Shown: one piece after another, positions 60,583 through 64,000 of the stretch
Position numbering within the stretch: position 1 is the first letter of the stretch
Layout of the letters: each line of letters opens with the position of its first letter
DNA from: Paragonimus westermani
Taxonomy: Eukaryota > Platyhelminthes > Trematoda > Plagiorchiida > Troglotrematidae
Direction of reading: 5' to 3'
Assembly (NCBI GenBank): GCA_008508345.1
Contig: QNGE01000906.1
Coordinates: 69,877 to 133,876, forward strand
DNA: 64,000 nucleotides
Position numbers and translations under genes: made by a program
Notes under the pieces: generated by a model
What the model saw: the letters and a program-made list of their open reading frames with translations, nothing else
The model's database searches: none
Told to the model about the DNA's origin: nothing

Positions 60583-62282
60583 CTGAAGAAGAATATGTCA
60601 CGCAGAAATGGGATCACCAGTAGTGTAGCGATCACGGTAGACAGAAAAAATGATGACAAGTGATAGGGAGGTTGTTGATAATCTGGTGACTAGTTATTAT
60701 TTCTGTACTTGCTGTTACTGTTAAGGGATGAGGTGGTTGCTGTCTTATTGGCCTACTCTGCAGCTTTGAATGGAGAGGCGTAGGTGTTAGACCAGCCAAC
60801 GATCTATCAGTCTATCTATTCCATCAGAACACGCCGAAAAAAAGCTCCATAGTTAAGTGCTCTCCTCATTTAATTGCATTCGTCGAACACCAGCTGTCAG
60901 TCGACTGAATAAAAATTGTTTTACTTGAACTTTTCAGCTCGAACGAATTAGCTTGCAGACATGCGGTGAAAGACATCGCATAAACCAGCCGTTGTGATCG
61001 TATCATTGCGTTGAAGATACTGAGCGTTCACAAGGTTTTCTAATGTTTGTGAACATATATTTTATACGTAAGCAATCCGTTGGATTTAATTTGTTCCAGG
61101 CCCGATGACCATGAATATGTTATCGACGTTTACGGGATGCTGCCGGAACTGGCTCTTGATACAGTGAAGCGTTGTGCGTTCTAGCCTCCTGATGAACATT
61201 CGGTAGGGTATGCCTGGGCGTGAATCCCAGTGTTGTGCCGACTTCTTGTCGGTGTACTGCACCATGTATTACTTGTCGTGCATAAATTCAGAAGAGTCTT
61301 TGGTCGCAGCTGGTATGCATCGGATCACTCCGTTTAGTTAAGTGTTCAGCCGTTTGATTCTAAATCGGCTAAAAGAGACGCGACAATAACGTTTATTGAA
61401 AAGATGAATCAAATTTAAGTCACAGGGGCTGTGAACATATGAGATGAAACAATTACCATACATAGTCGAATAATCGCACAGCGCAACGGTCGAGGCCATA
61501 AAATGTGGTAGACAGAAACGGAGTGAATGTTACAACACCGCCATGTATATCCGTCAGGCCGTTAAGATGAGTCATATTACTGTTGAGATAGCGTACAGGT
61601 GTTTATCAGCATGGTTGCGGTCTAGCTAGTGCGGTGGAATTACGCAGGTCAATCCACCTTTGCCAGGTAACCCAGTAAGGGCTCTTCAAAGAAGAACATT
61701 ATGTACTGACGGAGCTATCGAAATCAGGCTGCCTGATTCGGTTTTACGTCATCTAAAGTTGTGTTGTGGCGTTTTGTTTATCATGACCGAAAATCCACCG
61801 GGCCGATGGCAACCACACGGTTGACCCAAGGGACAAGTGTGAGGTAACAAATCAATCAGACCTTCGTCACTTTAGTGACCAGTGACCTGTAATTCTTTCA
61901 AGTCTATCAATTCCCTGTATATAGCATACCGGTCTATTTGGTGTGTCACTGTTCTCATTCTAATGGTGGTCACACCTTGCACGCTGCGTTTTAGACTCCT
62001 AGCTGTTTACTGGGTGGATTGACTCACATGCGAATTGATTACTGCATAGGAGCAACAAGTATACCGGTGTGAATATGTCAAAGTGTGCTTTGTATATTTC
62101 TCTCAATGCAGCGTGTTTTGAAAGAGCAAATCTTAGCACTTATAAGGACCACAGAGATTATTTATGCAGGCGGTTTCAGCATTAAACTAGCTCTCTCATG
62201 AAATATTTTTGCTCGGTTATATCGTGCATGACACTTTCTTCTGTCTGTTTCCGAAACAAATATACCACATGAGGATCTTCAC

Positions 62283-62480
62283 TCAAAATTGACATTTGCC
62301 GGACACATGCTTTAATGAATGTTCAAGAACGGGCACTTCCAATTCGCTGAGAGATATGTTGGGCAAATCTCGTAGGTTTATGATTATCAACTCCTTCAAA
62401 TAAGCGTTTGTGGATTCTGTTGAGCACTCCGTTTTTTTCATCGCGAATTTTAACTCGTGGGACAAATTAATCCCCTCTAA
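62283..62480 (-). CDS. Weak candidate exon, unrecognised product
   Basis: A minus-strand frame of 65 codons begins after an acceptor-like GTGTTTAG (ends at 62,481) and ends at a TGA at 62,283, with a weak GTGAAG right after. The peptide (NLRDLPNISLSELEVPVLEH in part) is soluble and helix-like. It could be an upstream exon of the candidate at 60.4-60.6 kb on the same strand, but no donor with matching phase is certain. Likely chance remains high. Confidence 0.2.
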   Translation of the reverse strand, partial: LEGINLSHELKFAMKKTECSTESTNAYLKELIIINLRDLPNISLSELEVPVLEHSLKHVSGKCQF

Positions 62481-64000
62481 CTAAACACTTGGTAGAAGGT
62501 CAGGACATAAATCACTTTAAAATAAACTGCAATGACCAAAAAGGCTAGGCAACGCTCTGCAGGTACTCTTATTACGTTGGGTGCGATTCAAGTAGTGGCG
62601 TTTTCATTTATTTCTTCTATGCAAAGAAGGGTTTGTGGTGATGCACAGAAACAGTAGAACGTGATGGGGTCCGTACATAAAAAGGGGTCGGCTCAGTTGA
62701 AAAAAAACTGGCGTCAGCATGGCCGCGTCACGCAGTTGGACAAGTCGGTTATATGGACAACCAAATGGCTGCTGCGACGGAGAAATATCTGTTACTGAGG
62801 CATCCCAGAACTGCACATTCCGAATCATCTACAAAATTCGTCAAGCCTGCTCCAGAACTGTCAGAATGCGATTGTCATCGACCGCTGAGGCTATTGCTAT
62901 CAGACTGCACAACCCCTGCCTGTGTGCCCTGGCCAATCATTCCGCATCCACTTGAAACTCGAACAAGCGTGAACCGCTTGACATTGATGAACGAATATCT
63001 CACTACAGGCTCGTATAACACCCGAACACATTCACCAACACCCCCACCCTCCCTCAGCAGTTTGTGATCTATACCATTTCTCTAATCTTAACGTTCCTGT
63101 TTAACTCGTCATAAATTCATATATAACCCGCACGTATTCCCGTGTAATTGTAAAATCCCGATGAGAAGTACTGAAACAGCTGTTTGCAAGGTTGACTTCT
63201 TATGAATTCTACGGGAATCTGGAAGAGACACGCAGATATCGTTGCTTTTTGGACTATCACCTATTTGCGTGCCGATATCAATTCTTGATGAAATAAGATG
63301 TTCCTTGGCGGGCCAAATTAAGTAGGCAGTTGGCGACGACGTGGTCCTAAAGCTTCTTGAGATACAGAGTTATCGACTGAATAGAACAGGGCAATTCTGT
63401 TGGTTCTCCTTTTGAAATGATCGGGCATTGTGGTTAACACGCTGGGCTCATATGCACGAGTGTCAGAGTGAAACGTCGATCCGGACGAGGATATGCACTA
63501 CTGCTAGGCTCTAATAAGAGGAAAGTCACTTTTTGGTTGTTCCCCTCGAAATGGGCTGGCCGAAACTTCTCTCATACACCGTGTGTGGAGGCTTAAAATG
63601 GTCACTGTTCAAAACAGCTGGCTCGGCCTACTCAGTGTCTCATTGCAACCGGAATATTCGGTGGTGGAAAGTGGTCCAGAAATAACACAGAACGACGGCC
63701 CATACATTCAACAAATTGACAATACCTGAAATTGTCGTGTGATGAGTATAAGATTGCAGATTTTGCTGATTTTTGCTGAACTCACACATCACAGGCTCAT
63801 GCAGAATGTTGTGCTACAGAGTGCGTTTCATACATTTTGGAACTTGCAGGTAACCATTTTTTCTGTGTATGAAAATCAGTTTTGGCTTATCCACAACGAC
63901 GATCAGTAGCATGGTGAGGGTCGTATATTTGTTTAATTATTTCTTCCACAGACATCTAGATCAATACAAAATATTTCGGTAAGCATGGTTCATGCAATGA
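62481..64000. other. Unassigned right end
   Basis: A slightly GC-richer patch at about 62,700-63,060 contains overlapping plus-strand frames (62,719-62,955 and 62,753-63,067) and a Pro/Ser-rich end, but no motif. The remainder shows nothing recognisable. A first exon or promoter of a minus-strand gene here cannot be excluded. Confidence 0.4.

Noticed and set aside
1..64000. tRNA and rRNA genes or CRISPR arrays
   Set aside because: No complete tRNA box pair or cloverleaf, no conserved rRNA block, and no regularly spaced direct repeats were seen.

Overview
This window looks like nuclear DNA of a flatworm, most likely a digenean fluke. That is an inference from three things: the mix of retroelements (Ty3/Gypsy, BEL/Pao, CR1-like LINE and Penelope-like), the moderate AT bias, and the near absence of long open frames outside those elements. 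There are no bacterial-style operons, rRNA or tRNA genes, or CRISPR arrays. I do not name a genus.

Layout. Positions 1-24,000 hold no gene I can recognise and read as intergenic or intronic DNA with a few old repeat traces. At 24,170-24,580 (minus) there is a broken reverse-transcriptase piece of a Penelope-like element. At 25,991-27,174 (minus) lie two candidate exons of an unrecognised protein; one carries the longest open frame in the window. From about 32.6 to 58.4 kb the window is dense in retrotransposons: a decayed Ty3/Gypsy element on plus (32,666-36,150); a plus-strand BEL/Pao Gag fragment (37,378-37,953) facing, tail to tail, a minus-strand BEL/Pao Gag-protease fragment (38,245-40,742, probable LTR and leader to 41,425); a minus-strand Ty3/Gypsy element that still has two nearly identical LTRs (43,275-48,189); a minus-strand CR1-like LINE (50,190-53,185); and a third, internally deleted Ty3/Gypsy copy on minus (56,045-58,420). 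From 58.8 to 64 kb there are no elements I can identify, only two weak minus-strand exon candidates.

How the parts work together. In the best element (43.3-48.2 kb, read on minus) the order is LTR, primer-binding site, Gag, protease, reverse transcriptase, RNase H, integrase, LTR, which is the normal set for copying RNA to DNA and integrating it. Each reading frame is interrupted, so no copy here looks able to move by itself. No host gene is identified with confidence. Sequence alone cannot tell whether the many frameshifts are true decay or partly assembly error.
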